Assembly: GCA_002786025.1 (NCBI GenBank)
Contig: NHNW01000007.1
Coordinates: forward strand, 434,001-498,000
Length of the DNA stretch: 64,000 nucleotides
Source of the DNA: Zasmidium citrigriseum
Lineage: Eukaryota > Ascomycota > Dothideomycetes > Mycosphaerellales > Mycosphaerellaceae
Reading direction: 5' to 3'
Position 1 is the stretch's first letter. The number at the start of each line of letters is the position of its first letter. The position numbers were made by a program, and so were the translations under genes. Below are positions 45,031 to 55,937 of this stretch, in pieces. Below the pieces are notes generated by a model. It worked only from the letters and a program-made list of their open reading frames with translations, was not told where the DNA came from and did no database searches.

Positions 45031-45378
45031 TCAGGCCGTCAGCCTCGACACCCCGGAAAGCGAAGCGCCTAGCCTGATAACGAGCAGTCCGAAACATAAC
45101 TGACAGTACATCTCGACGCCCTGCCAGATTCACCAAAGAACTCATCGATCAGTCGAAGCTCGAGTCTTCCGTCAACAGCTCGCGGCAGAGCCAATACCAA
45201 AAATAATGCACCGCTCTCAGCTTCATCCTCGGCTGCAGCATCACGTGGCGCATCAGAGGCACAGTGGCTGTTGAAGTCACACGCGGACCAGCAAGGCAAA
45301 CTTGACTGCTGAGATTTTCCAGCACCCCGATGCCGCCCTACTGCAGGTCCCCCAGCCAATCCCTCCTTGCATTGATAG

Positions 45379-46108
45379 TCAAAGCGAACCATAGCTCGTT
45401 CTGAAGACATCGCCGCGCAAGATTTCAACTGCCACAATCCTTCGGCATCGATCTTGCCACCGTCCTGAACTGTCGCCGTCATGTTGCGCCCTGAGCTTGT
45501 AAGAGGCAGACGATGCGTCAAGCGCATGGTATAAGTATGACGGTCCTTCCACGTTCAAGCTTGTGATGGGTATGCTGAGCAGATCACTCCTCTTCAACTC
45601 GTCTTTCTTACACATTTGACAGCTCACAGTCGACTCAAACTTTGCACAATAAGTCTGAATAACATCCTCTTGAGCCATGTCCGACAATACTCAACGCCCA
45701 CCTCGCACCTCAACACAAAAGTCCACCACGGAAATGTCTCCTCTCACACAAGAGAACCTCAAGACATTCGAACAGCAACAAGAAGCCAACGTCAGCACTA
45801 CCTGTCTTCTTCACGTCCTCAGGTTTCTTCGTCAAAATGTCCTGCATCCACCATTGTTCCACGATCTGACAGGGCCTTTCAGGCACAACAAAGCCAATGG
45901 TCTCCATCGATCCAAACCTGGCTGCTGCAAAGTGACGACGCTCTAGCCTTCTGGATGTCCAACGGACGTAATCAGGTTCGTTCAGAACATTGAGCTTCTC
46001 TCTATACGTGAATATGGGTACGTCCAACGAAGTCAACATCACAAAGAGCAAGGCTGATGCAGCAGACCGAAGGGAATCATTCGATCGAACATCGTCTTCA
46101 ATCGTCAT
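45379..46108 (-). pseudogene. coding-like fragments, possible hypothetical or decayed gene (weak)
   Basis: An open stretch from ATG at 46108 encodes about 100 protein-like residues (including NEPDYVRWTSRRLERRHFA and IVEQWWMQDILTKKPEDV). It can be linked through a GTAGTG donor to a second stretch ending at 45379, which includes CQMCKKDELKRSDL. A third frame continues 45330-45510 with EGLWQLKSCAAMSSERAM, which suggests a frame break or a further intron. The plus strand over 45677-45946 is also open, so strand is uncertain. I do not recognise a family. It may be a lineage-specific gene, a broken one, or chance. Confidence 0.25.
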
Positions 46109-46993
46109 TCATACGACGTCATGTCGAAGAGTCTTCTTTTTCAGACTATACACCTAATGATAAAGATGATACGACCTTAATGATGAAGGCCATGAAACAA
46201 TGTTCATCGAGTGCCGCTAAAGAATATCAATGACAATCGATCCAACTGTTTGAAGTACTCCCTCACAGACATCGCAACTCATCGTAGTCTTGGTTCAATT
46301 GATCGTTCTCTTAAAGACTGTTCAACGATCGATTGGGTTTGACCACCTTTTTACTTCAGACAACGTTGTCTCATCGCTCAAACGTTCCCAAGAGAACGCA
46401 TGTCCCGAAGAACCATGAAGAGAAACGATTGAGAAGTTTCCCACACTACATTATCTGAGACCTCAGACAAGGATTTTTCCGCGTTGTTAATGCAAGCACA
46501 GCAAAGACTACAATTGTCTTGTTCCTACGTTTTATCCGAGTCTTGAAGAGAGAAGTCATGTGTGGAAGTGATTTCCCACAACTTCCCACACTTTCCGGCA
46601 GGAAATTCAGGAAACGGACCAGAATTTCCCGGCGGAAAAGTTGGAAATCATGGGAAAGTCCCAGACAGGGTGGGATACGTCCTCTGGCAACCTTAGCCGT
46701 TGATGATCGGCAAGAGACACTGTGAGTTGTAGTTTGGTCTTGATTTTCAGCTTAGATTTTGCCGCTGGTCTCATTGTGGCATGTTATACACACATCAAGC
46801 AAGTCTTCGTCGATTCTGATGCCGAAAAAGGTATATCCCACAGACCCGCGGCACCTAGGAAGCGATCAGGGACGACAACAGGATATCAGAAAGCAGAAGG
46901 GTATCTCATAGCAAGCTAGTACTAGCAACGTCACCATGCCCATGTCGCCTCACAAATGCCCACATGGAGCCTTCTCACATCCCTCAAGCTATC

Positions 46994-48803
46994 TCACCGC
47001 TTCGGAAACCACGGATCCGGACTCTCCTCCCTCTGTCCTTGCGACGGTATACTCGCCGCCAACCCCGTATGCCCTGGTCCGCTATTCATCGACGGCTGCC
47101 ACGGCGTCGAGCCCTGCTGCTGTTGACTTTGCACCGGATTCACCTGACTCTGATTCTGCCAACTCCCCGGCGTCGATTGATTCTGACTCTGACCCTGCCA
47201 ACTCCCCGGCGTAGAATTCTGCGACTGCGACATACTCCCCCACGAAGCAGCTGCAGCGGCAGTGTTATCCTGTCGTACCGCGGTCCCGTCGTAGGAACAA
47301 TCCGTTTTGTGGGCTTTGATGCACGAGGTGCAGGGTTGGCCTTCGTCGCACTGCGAATTAAGTCGTCAGCACAAGCTCACTAGATGGGAAATCGGGGATG
47401 TGTAGTACCTTCAACTTCCTCTGCCGGCAATTAGTACAACTACTCTTCGCCCGCGGAACATTCGGCTGCGTGAACCTCGTCGACGTCGTCGTTTGCGGCG
47501 GTTTGAAGACTACTGTCGGGCCCAGGTTCATCGGTCCTTGCGAGCCTTGCTGACCGGATTTATTCGACCACGTCGAGGGTTTCATCGTCGTGAAGAGACC
47601 TTGGGATTTGCCTTGCTGGCTTGAAGATCGATACTGAGGCGTGGGTGTTGATTGTGATTGATTTCGAACATAGGGTGGGGGATAGGGTGCTGGGTAGGGC
47701 AGCCTCTGGCCCGGACGATTTAATGTCGGCGGCGGCGTCTGCCAGGAAGGAAGTTCGTACGCCACAGCAGCCTTTGAGGGTTGGCGTACTGGGTTTGGAA
47801 TCTCAGCACTCGGCTGCGGAGCATTGGCCGTATCGCTCTGACTGAGCAATTCCATCAACGACATCGGCTGTCCCGGATTCCTCACCGGCATAGGCGCAGG
47901 CGGCGCCATAATCTCCCTCTTCCTCTTCAACGGCCTCCCAATATTCGACGGCTGTTGATGCGCAGGTTCCATAGCCGCCAACGCCGAAGTAGCCACATTC
48001 TCCGCCTGCAACGTCGCAAACAACCCTCCCGTCTCCTTCGGCGGAGCCCTCACAGCAGGAACCTTCGGCCGTGGCGGGGGTCGCGGAACAGCCTTCCTCT
48101 CCGCAACCGTCGCATGAATCGCATAATGCCGATAATAAACATCCACGCTCTGCCTCCCACTGCTGAACTTCACACTCACGCTCCCCTTGCAATCATACGT
48201 AGGTTTCCTGGGTCCCCTCTCCCCTTCTCCCTTCAAATGCTTCAATGTCCGGGTGAACCCATTCGCATGCCGGTCTTTGTTCTGCATACTGTCCTGACAG
48301 ATATACGAAAACCTCGAACCTTCCTCATCTTTCGCCGCCCAGGCATTATTGAAACTATACCGAAACCCATCCGCCGCTTCAATCGCTTGGATCAAACCCC
48401 GTGAAGCAGCCCTCTGCACGATCGCCCTCTGTCCCGGATCCATAATATTGACAATCTGGCCCGCCGTAGCCACGGGCTCTTCTTTCACATTCCCCGATCC
48501 ATTCTCCACGGCCTGGATATTATGTTTAAAGTCCTCCGGTAGATCATTCGCCTGGCCCTCGCTGTAGGGTCCAATACTCGGTCGGATCAGAGGTATGAGA
48601 GCAGTGTACGCGATTGATAGCTCGACGGTCGTACATTCGGGGACGGAGCTCTCATGGCTGCCTTTGATCTCGGACTTGAGGGCTTCGGCGAGGGCTTGGA
48701 TCGAGTCGTAGGGGCCGCCGGAGAAGAAGCTGTTGGTGTTGTTTTGCTGGTAGTCGGAGGTGCCGCCGGCGCGGGAGCCGAAGGAGAGGCGGACGGCGGA
48801 CAT
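46994..48803 (-). CDS. Zn2Cys6 protein with the zinc cluster near the C-terminus
   Basis: Two exons, 48803-47409 and 47350-46994, with a 58-nt intron, give 583 residues. The intron splits the cluster; joined, the six cysteines follow the C-x2-C-x6-C-x5-C-x2-C-x7-C pattern (CTNCRQRKLK plus CDEGQPCTSC and then KTDC), a binuclear zinc DNA-binding domain. It sits at about residues 456-483, not at the N-terminus where fungal Zn2Cys6 factors usually carry it. The N-terminal 250 residues are folded-looking (starting MSAVRLSFGSRAG), the middle is Pro-rich, and the tail is Gln/Ser-rich with two STPGSWQ repeats. No fungal-specific TF domain was seen. Likely a nuclear regulator; target unknown. Confidence 0.87.
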
Positions 48804-49036
48804 GGCTGTTACATGTTCTGGGGTTCTGGCGAGGAGTTGAGTGGGAGAGAGTGGAGAGTCCGAGACGCGTTGAAGAGGTGTCGTCGCGAGTGAACCCTAA
48901 GGGTTTGGAACCCAACCCCAAAACTGATTAGATTCGCGGACTGCGCTCCGGCCCAAGAGAACCAACGAGATGATCGAATGGAAATAGAGACGAAGCAGCA
49001 TGAACACGTCTAAATGCAATTGTATCTAATGTACTG

Positions 49037-51773
49037 TTACCCATGACCAACCCGCTCGTCTTGTTCATCTAACCCTCCAAGGCTATCTTGTCGATCACGG
49101 CTGAGCAAACCTCTCTCATCCTCTTGTCCAGAGACCGTTTCTCTGAGCGCGCCGGACCCTGAACCAACACGACCTTCTTCGCCTTCATTGAGCACATACC
49201 ACAGATCCTTTTTGGTCAGAAGTCCAGAGAGTAGTCCTCGATCTGTGAAGATCACATATCGAAGGCCAAGCTTCTGGAACATCTCATTGGTAAGCTGCAG
49301 GCTCGACCTCGAACTAAGCGTGATTGGCGTTTGATCCATCCACGGGCGTAGGTCCAGTGTTACTGTTGGGTCTGCTAAAGGTTGATGCTGGAAAAAGCAC
49401 TCTGTCGAAGGAGGTAATGAGCGGCTTGTAGAGGCTGAATCGAGGGCGTACTGTAATTCGGTACGGGAAATGTACCCAAGCAATGTCGGCTCGCGAATAT
49501 CGTGGATGACGGGGAATCCTCGATATCTGTGCTCCTGCAACAGCTCTCGAAGGCTTTCGATGGTATGTCCTGTAGCAGTGATACACACAAGATCATCGTG
49601 TCTGGTCATGATCTGGCTCACGGGCACATCCGGGATGGGAGTGTCGTCCTTGTTGTCCAGGAACGGATAGCCTTGGAAATGAATCCAAGACTCGTAGATG
49701 CCCCTCTTCCCGAAAGCATCGGCAACCCACTTGGAAAGCATAACCGCAATCATGATGGGGAGGACGTACGTCAGCGCTCCCGTCAACTCGAACATAATGA
49801 CGACGATGGATACCGTCATTCGCGTGGCCCCGGCCAGCGCAGAAGCCGCTCCAATGACAGCATAGGTACCAGGCGTGACACATGGAATGTCCGGTTCGCA
49901 GCTTGCAAAGACGATGAAGTTAGGATGCTCCTGCTGCCAGACTTCCACAATCAGACCCACGACTCGTCCGTACAGCGCACCGACGGCCATAGAGGGGAGC
50001 AGAATTCCAGCAGGTATTTGCAGCCCGAAAGTCACAGTGGCCAGGATGAACCCCAGGAAGGACGAGATCAAGAGGATGAAGATGACGCCGGTATTAGCAA
50101 CGCCGGACTTGCATAGCCCCAGGAAGTCGTCCGTGATGTCTCTGCATTCCGCGAAGAGGTATTCGACCAGTTCACTGGACTGCGCTCGGAGAAAAGTGAC
50201 CGGGAAGGAGATAAGCGCTGTGATCAAGGCCACCACGACCACCTCGAGTACTGGCCGCTTGAGGAAGGGATTGCGGTTCGATGCTCGCCAGCTTGCGACC
50301 CACATGTTCATTTTGATGAACATGGCGCCATAGAGCCCACCGACGATGCCAATGATCGCAAAGGGAACCAGTTCAAAAGCATGCCATCCGCTGTGGTAGG
50401 TGACCTGATATAGAACGAGCTGCCCTGTCCTGAATGGGTCGAATGCTTGGAGGGTGACTGCGGCAACCATGGCGCACACAAAAGAAGCCCACATGGTCTT
50501 GTCCGGGAAGTAGTAGGACAGCTGTTCCAGCGAGAAAAGCACTCCCCCGATCGGCGATCCGAAAGCCACAGATATTCCACTTGCTGCTGCGGCAGACAGC
50601 GTCTCTCTTTTTCGTGCTTCATTTCCGTTGATTCCATCGAACAGCTTCATGAAGACATTGGCACAGCAGCAAGCGACATGCACCAGAGGACCTTCTTTCC
50701 CTGCCCACATGCCAGAGGCCACAGCCAGACAGAGCCCGAGCGACTTCACGATCAACGTCCAGGCTCCCAGAAACCGTCGGATGACAAAGCCTCCCAAGAC
50801 TGTCTTGATCTCTGGAATCCCGCTCTGCTTGGCATAGATCGAGTACCTGTTGACCAGCAGACTCGCACAGCTCGCAAAGAGCACCGAGAATACCACAAAA
50901 GTGATGTACTCGATAATATAGCTCCCACCCTTATTCGAAACCCCCATAACGGTACTCCACGGTCTCCAGTCCGCGCACTCGGCATAGCTCTCGATTCCCC
51001 AGCAACAAAAGACCTTGTTGAGATAGAACTTCCCTCCATTCTCCACATTGCTGCAAAGACCAGTCTTGAGATCACCCAGCCAGTCACTCGCGACGTCGAT
51101 ACCAGCTGCAATGCCTCCCACAGCAACGCCCGTCGCGACCAAGATCCACCAGATCTGGCTCGCGTCCGCGACTATTCTGAGATGTCCAAGCAGACCCGGT
51201 GTATTCGCCGACAGCTGCCTCAGTCGCGTGCGCTCTTTGCTGTATTCGTAGATCCAGTCGATCGCCGTGAGATCGTCGTACCCTACTCTTCTGCCGGGTC
51301 CTTCCACGTACCAATCCAATGTTGCCGGGTCTTTGGGGTCTTGGAGGTTTGTCCCGGCGTCGATGGGTGTGTTCAGGTAAGAGAGGATCGTGTTCGGTGT
51401 GGGTTGGGTAGAGAGTCCTGCGCGACCGCGTCGTGGGGGCGAGGAGAGGATCGGGTTGTTGGGGGGAGGTGTTCCATCGCGGCTGGTGGTGAAAGGGGAG
51501 GAGAGGAAGCGCGATGCGAAGGAGGGTTTGGCGGACTTTTGCTTGCGTTTGAAGGAGATGCTATCCATACTAATCAGCATAGATTCAATTCAATATTCTT
51601 GCCACGTACCCTCCATCTAATCCCCCATCGCCATTCAGCGGATCATCCGCAAGCAGCTCGTGGTTGTCGATGTCGAGTCCATCGTCGGAGTGGTTGTCGT
51701 CGGTCGGCGGACTGCGGCTAGACGAAGCTACGGCGGGCGCATGGAAGGATTGGTTGGACGACGAACTTGACAT
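49037..51773 (-). CDS. GEF1: CLC-family chloride channel/transporter (Gef1-like)
   Basis: Moves chloride, probably in exchange for protons, in an intracellular membrane such as the Golgi or endosome/vacuole. Two exons, 51773-51610 and 51569-49037, with a 40-nt intron, give 898 residues; the joint reads GGLDGGMDSISFKRK. The CLC core has about ten or more membrane helices and the three selectivity motifs: AKQSGIPEIK, GKEGPLVH with gating Glu347, and the later GLQIPAGILLPS. Two CBS domains follow at about 715-860 (starting PVSQIMTRHDDLVCI and ending GLLTKKDLWYVL). The N-terminus is Ser/Pro/Asp-rich and contains a possible acidic dileucine (HELLADD). If the very short intron is not used, translation could start within exon 2 (MLISMDSI). 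Confidence 0.94.
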
Positions 51774-52064
51774 GAGGCATCCGCTGCGAGGGGTCTAGGC
51801 GATGGGCATGGTATGAATGCTGGGAGAAGTGCAGCCTTGAGTTGGGAGGTCGCATGTGAAGCTGAGCCTCAGGGTCCGGACACAGCTCAAAGCGTGGGCA
51901 AGCTTCAAGTCCACGTGGAATTCAGCCGGTTGGACGCTTTTGGTGCACAAAAAGGATTGATACTTCAACGAGTGCAATCAATGATCATAACTATTCAAGT
52001 ATTCTGTCTGCTACATGGTGCTGTCAAACACACTCCAAGTCTTCTACAAATTCCTCACAATCAC

Positions 52065-53273
52065 TCAGTTGATCCAAATGGCCTCCGTGCCAATGTCAGG
52101 CTCCTGCTCACAGCCCAAACTGTTCCACAGGTCGCCAACATAGTTGTCCGCCTTGATACCTTCTTGATACACTCCATGCCAGTTCTCAAGGACATCCTTG
52201 ACAATCTCAATGCCTGCCAGATAGAGATTCTCGATACTCGGAATGAATCCTTCCTGATCGGCATACAAAAGATGATACACCTCCGTCTCATCCGGCGGCG
52301 CGCGGTCAAAGTCGCTTGCCGTTCGCATGATGATGATTCGGTTGAAGTCGAGCTTGCCGGCGATATGTCCACGCATAAGAGCTTCAAGGCTGGCATTGTC
52401 CTCTTGCTGGGTGTTGCAGTAGATGCCTGAGCCGTTCGTCAGAAGCTTGGTGTAGGCGGCGAATGCGTTTCCGAGTACGCTCCCCGACCAGTAGTTGTTG
52501 CTCGTCCCACTGTCACATTCGACTACTGAGGGTGGTAGGTTGGCCGGAGCAAAGTCATATTTGGATCGATACGCTTGGGCTGCTTCGGTGTCGTTCAGGA
52601 TCGCTTTCTTTGCAAGCTCGACGGCACGCTTCTTGAGATTGTCGTTGAGTTCGAAGGCTTCTGTTCCGTAGATCTCTCCCGGGTAGTCTCTTGGATTGAA
52701 TTCGTCCGGGTATTCTGCAGCCTGCGGATAGTATCCACTCGAAGCGTTGGCAGGGACCTGAGATTGTGAGAACTCGTACTGCAGATCGAATTGCACGGCG
52801 TATCTGGCGAACGTCACGGATCCAGTCGTGGCGATATGTGGGTCCACGCCTCCAACTCCGGCGATCAGGAAGTAGGTCGATCTCAAGTCAAAGCAGCCAG
52901 ACATCCACAAGGCCGTCAGAGAAGCCGCTGCATGAACCTCGCCTTCTCCGGTCGTCATCTGGCAGATTGTCTCGTCAGAAGTACAATGCGCATCCGGAAA
53001 GAGTGAGCAGAACCCAGGGACCGTGATGTTCTGGTCGAGAATATTGAAGTCGGGAATTCCATACCAAGCTTCTTCTTCGCTGTCGAACATGCTGATGATG
53101 AAGACCTTGGGCTGGATTCCATGATCGCAAGTAGGGACTCCCATGGGCTTCTGTCTCTCGGTGATTGCTCTTGGCCGGACGTGTCTTTTTGGCTTGACGC
53201 CAGATTGAATCGCGGGAATTGAAGAAGCGAAAACATTCGAGAGTAGCAATATTAGGGGTAGAGACATCAACAT
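52065..53273 (-). CDS. purine nucleoside permease (NUP family), secreted or membrane-associated
   Basis: Single exon; start at 53273 gives 402 residues. The frame extends 19 codons further upstream, but this start places a clean hydrophobic leader first (MLMSLPLILLLSNVFASS), typical of a signal peptide. The NUP core shows PKVFIISMFDSEEEAWY, the Gly-rich YFLIAGVGGVDPHIATTGSVTFA and PSVVECDSGTSNNYWSGSVLG, and RIIIMRTASDFDRAPP near the end. Candida albicans NUP, the name-giving member, imports adenosine and guanosine; the fold resembles nucleoside phosphorylases, so a binding or hydrolytic role is possible. Several N-glycosylation sequons (for example NASS, NGSG) suit passage through the secretory pathway. 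Confidence 0.92.
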   Translation of the reverse strand: MLMSLPLILLLSNVFASSIPAIQSGVKPKRHVRPRAITERQKPMGVPTCDHGIQPKVFIISMFDSEEEAWYGIPDFNILDQNITVPGFCSLFPDAHCTSDETICQMTTGEGEVHAAASLTALWMSGCFDLRSTYFLIAGVGGVDPHIATTGSVTFARYAVQFDLQYEFSQSQVPANASSGYYPQAAEYPDEFNPRDYPGEIYGTEAFELNDNLKKRAVELAKKAILNDTEAAQAYRSKYDFAPANLPPSVVECDSGTSNNYWSGSVLGNAFAAYTKLLTNGSGIYCNTQQEDNASLEALMRGHIAGKLDFNRIIIMRTASDFDRAPPDETEVYHLLYADQEGFIPSIENLYLAGIEIVKDVLENWHGVYQEGIKADNYVGDLWNSLGCEQEPDIGTEAIWIN

Positions 53274-54320
53274 CTTGTATGAGGGGCTTGATGGAACGAT
53301 GGAAAGAAGTGCGCAGTTCCCTGCCAACAACTCACCTACATATCAACTCCATCCAGGTTACGCAGCGCTCAGACTCCAGCGCAAGAGCCCCAAGATAAGA
53401 ACCCATCATCGGCACCGACGTGGCTCACCTCTGTGTCGGCAGGCCGGTCCGATATGATTTTCGCGGTGTTGGCATCGCTGTCCAAGGCCCAAAAGCTAAG
53501 CGGTGAACGCTGTTGCCAGCTATCCTGGTCGTGCGAGATTGAATGGAGGTGTGTGCGAGAGTTTGGTTGATCCTCGGTGTACGACGTGCTCGATAACAGA
53601 ACATGTTGTACAATGTCGGCGATGGGTCTGATGGATGCGCCATGAGGAGTTCGATGGGCGGTAAGGACGAGGTGAAGTGCCGGAAGAGTAGGGAAGTGGG
53701 ACTTTGGGAGCTGTGTAACACGGCGTTACATAACAAGGTTTGGTGGTGGTGTCAGGCCTGTCCATCGCGTAGCTCTCGAGCAAGCCTGTCCCTCCTCATC
53801 GATATCGATCTCGCCGAAAACGTCGCGGCGATGTGTAGTGATAGAGACTGTTTCTTCCTTGGAGGGTAGTCATCTTCGACCGAGAGCCTAGAGGAAGCCG
53901 TGGTCAATAAAGTCGACATGCTCTGGCGCCATAGAAGGCCTTTAATTGGAGATCTTGTCTGCAATTCAAGTGAAGCATGCATGCAGAGAAAGACGATGCT
54001 TGGCGAATCTTCCAAGCCCGATGGAAGTGGCCAGAGACTGCACGTGACAGGCGGTTTAGCGCGAAGCATCGGCATCGGAAGCTCCGACCACCGCGACAAA
54101 GCGCGACGTGAAGTCGTAAAGTGAATGGCGCCCTCTCGCGACTGCAGATGATCAACCTCCACCCTCCTACAAGAACAGCTGTCGCCCATCAGCAGCCCGC
54201 GAATCTGGCCGTAGAAGTGCTTCGATCTCCTTAATTGCCTCTGTACCTGACCTGCCAACTCTGACCTGACGACCCATCGATCCAAGAGCCTCTCCTTTTC
54301 GGCAGCAAGAGCGAGACACC
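53274..54320. other. 1-kb divergent intergenic region
   Basis: Upstream DNA of the NUP gene (-) and the DUF7918 gene (+). Only short overlapping frames; no gene or repeat seen. Confidence 0.5.
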
Positions 54321-55409
54321 ATGAGGCACGAACAAATTCCTGGAGTCTGCGCTTACATCGATGTCGATGGATTTCGACTAGAAGAGTTCGACCACGATGA
54401 TGAGGAAGGAGAACAAGACGGCCTCACCACCACTAGATACGTCGAGGCTGTGTCAGGCGCAAGCTTCACGGTCGGGCTCGCTTTCGACCGGCAGTTCCTC
54501 TACCCAACAGACGACATCGACATTTGGGTCTGGCTCGACGGCAAACAGGTTGCGGGCAAAGTGTCTAAAGGCCGCAATCAACACAATCAGGAGATCAAAT
54601 TCGAAGGGGTAGCGGAGGTCAACTCGAGCGGATCGTACCTTCGCAAGTTCCACTTCAGCGATCTCAAAACAGGTTCGCACGCAATCCCACCAGAGAAGAC
54701 CGTGTGCTAAATTCTTGCAGACGACGGTCCTGTGAAGGGTGACCGAAAGGACGAGCTTAAAGACTTGGGCACTGTCTCCGTCAAGCTGACACGCTGCGTC
54801 CTGAAAGCATCTAAAACCGTAGAATCTCGGACTTCCTTCAAACCTGTTGGAGGAGACAGCGTCCCGGAGAAGAGTCTCAAAGGCCGTGCCATCTCGAGCC
54901 GCGCAACGTATGTCTCGTGAACACACGACGAGGATTCAACTGATGTGTCTACAGCCTTGGAGCCTTGGAGAAGACCGCGTCTTGGAACTTTGTCGATGCT
55001 GGTTATCCATACGGCAAAGAGCCGTTCGCAGTCTTTGAGTTCAGGTATCGATCGCATAGTAGGTCGTTGCCGCACATATTAGACATCGCGTATTCTGACC
55101 GGCAACTTAGAGGATCTCCAGATCGAAGGCATCATCTCTCGCACGCCCTCACCAGAGCCGCTTGAGAACAGAGATCCAGCGACGCTCAACGCAGATGAAC
55201 TGCGCGAACTGCTCGCACGGCGCAACCAGGAGATTCAGGATCTGGCCAACATCAAGCGCGAGAAGCGAGATCGGTCGACCACGCTCCTTGACGATGACGA
55301 TGGCGATGATGTTGACGACGACGAGCTCACCATCACTGGACGAAGCTCCAAGAGGCAGCGCACATCCCATGACTCCGCTGTCGAGGTCGTCGACCTGACC
55401 GACGACTGA
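54321..55409 (+). CDS. DUF7918-type hypothetical protein
   Basis: Four exons, 54321-54672, 54721-54907, 54955-55058 and 55111-55409, with introns of 48, 47 and 52 nt, give 313 residues. The N-terminal domain (GVCAYIDVDGFRLEEFDHDD, TRYVEAVSGASFTVGLAFD, IDIWVWLDGKQVAGK) has the beta-rich pattern of the fungal DUF7918 family. A further conserved strand region is KTASWNFVDAGYPYG followed by AVFEFRYRSH. The C-terminus is a coiled coil (NADELRELLARRNQEIQ) and an acidic tail with RSSKRQRT, a possible nuclear signal, ending VEVVDLTDD, which resembles a SUMO-interacting motif (VVDLTDD). The donor of intron 3 was chosen (GTAGGT at 55059) to keep frame. Function unknown. Confidence 0.82.
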
Positions 55410-55937
55410 CCGGTTGGTCACTCACGACTTTCTCTTAGTTTTGCTGCTTTCGCATGATACCCAGTTTCTTTTCGTATTGGCATGGCGCTGGAGGTGTGGA
55501 CGGGAACTTGCTTGCGGTTTGAGATTCAGAGAGAACTTGGCAATGAACATGTATGGAAGCAGATTGATGTTGAAGAATAGCAAGTTCAAATGCGAGTCTT
55601 CCCCAATGGCTGCGATCCCCACGTGTATCCCTGCCCAAGAGCTGTCATGAACCCTGGCGCCAACGCTCGACGTCAGCGGGCTCAGCGCGGAGAAGTTCCC
55701 AACGCCTGCGCCATGCATTGCATCTCCCCAAACAACGGGACTGAGCATCATCCTTTCTTCCCATCATGGCTCTTTCCCCTCTCCTGCCATCTGGGCTTCC
55801 TCCATACATCACACGCCCTCTCAAGCGCCCGTGAATAGCCCCAATTGCAGCAGACAACTTTTCTTGTCCTGCTCTGAGCAATCCCTTCCTTCCACACCTC
55901 CCAACTTTGGGACCCATTCCGCGGCCATCACACCACC
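55410..55937. other. intergenic
   Basis: Between the DUF7918 gene and the DGAT1 gene, both on the plus strand. No gene seen. Confidence 0.5.

Larger units (their letters stand above)
44579..46993. other. 2.4-kb gene-poor region with minisatellite
   Basis: No secure gene from the TFA1 stop to the end of the Zn2Cys6 gene. It holds the 53-bp minisatellite at 44806-45030 and coding-like minus-strand fragments between 45379 and 46108. From about 46130 to 46900 the sequence is more AT-rich than the genes around it, with no feature I recognise. Confidence 0.45.

Noticed and set aside
50447..51721. 424-residue open frame on the plus strand
   Set aside because: Antisense to the CLC transporter, whose membrane helices and selectivity motifs are clear on the other strand.
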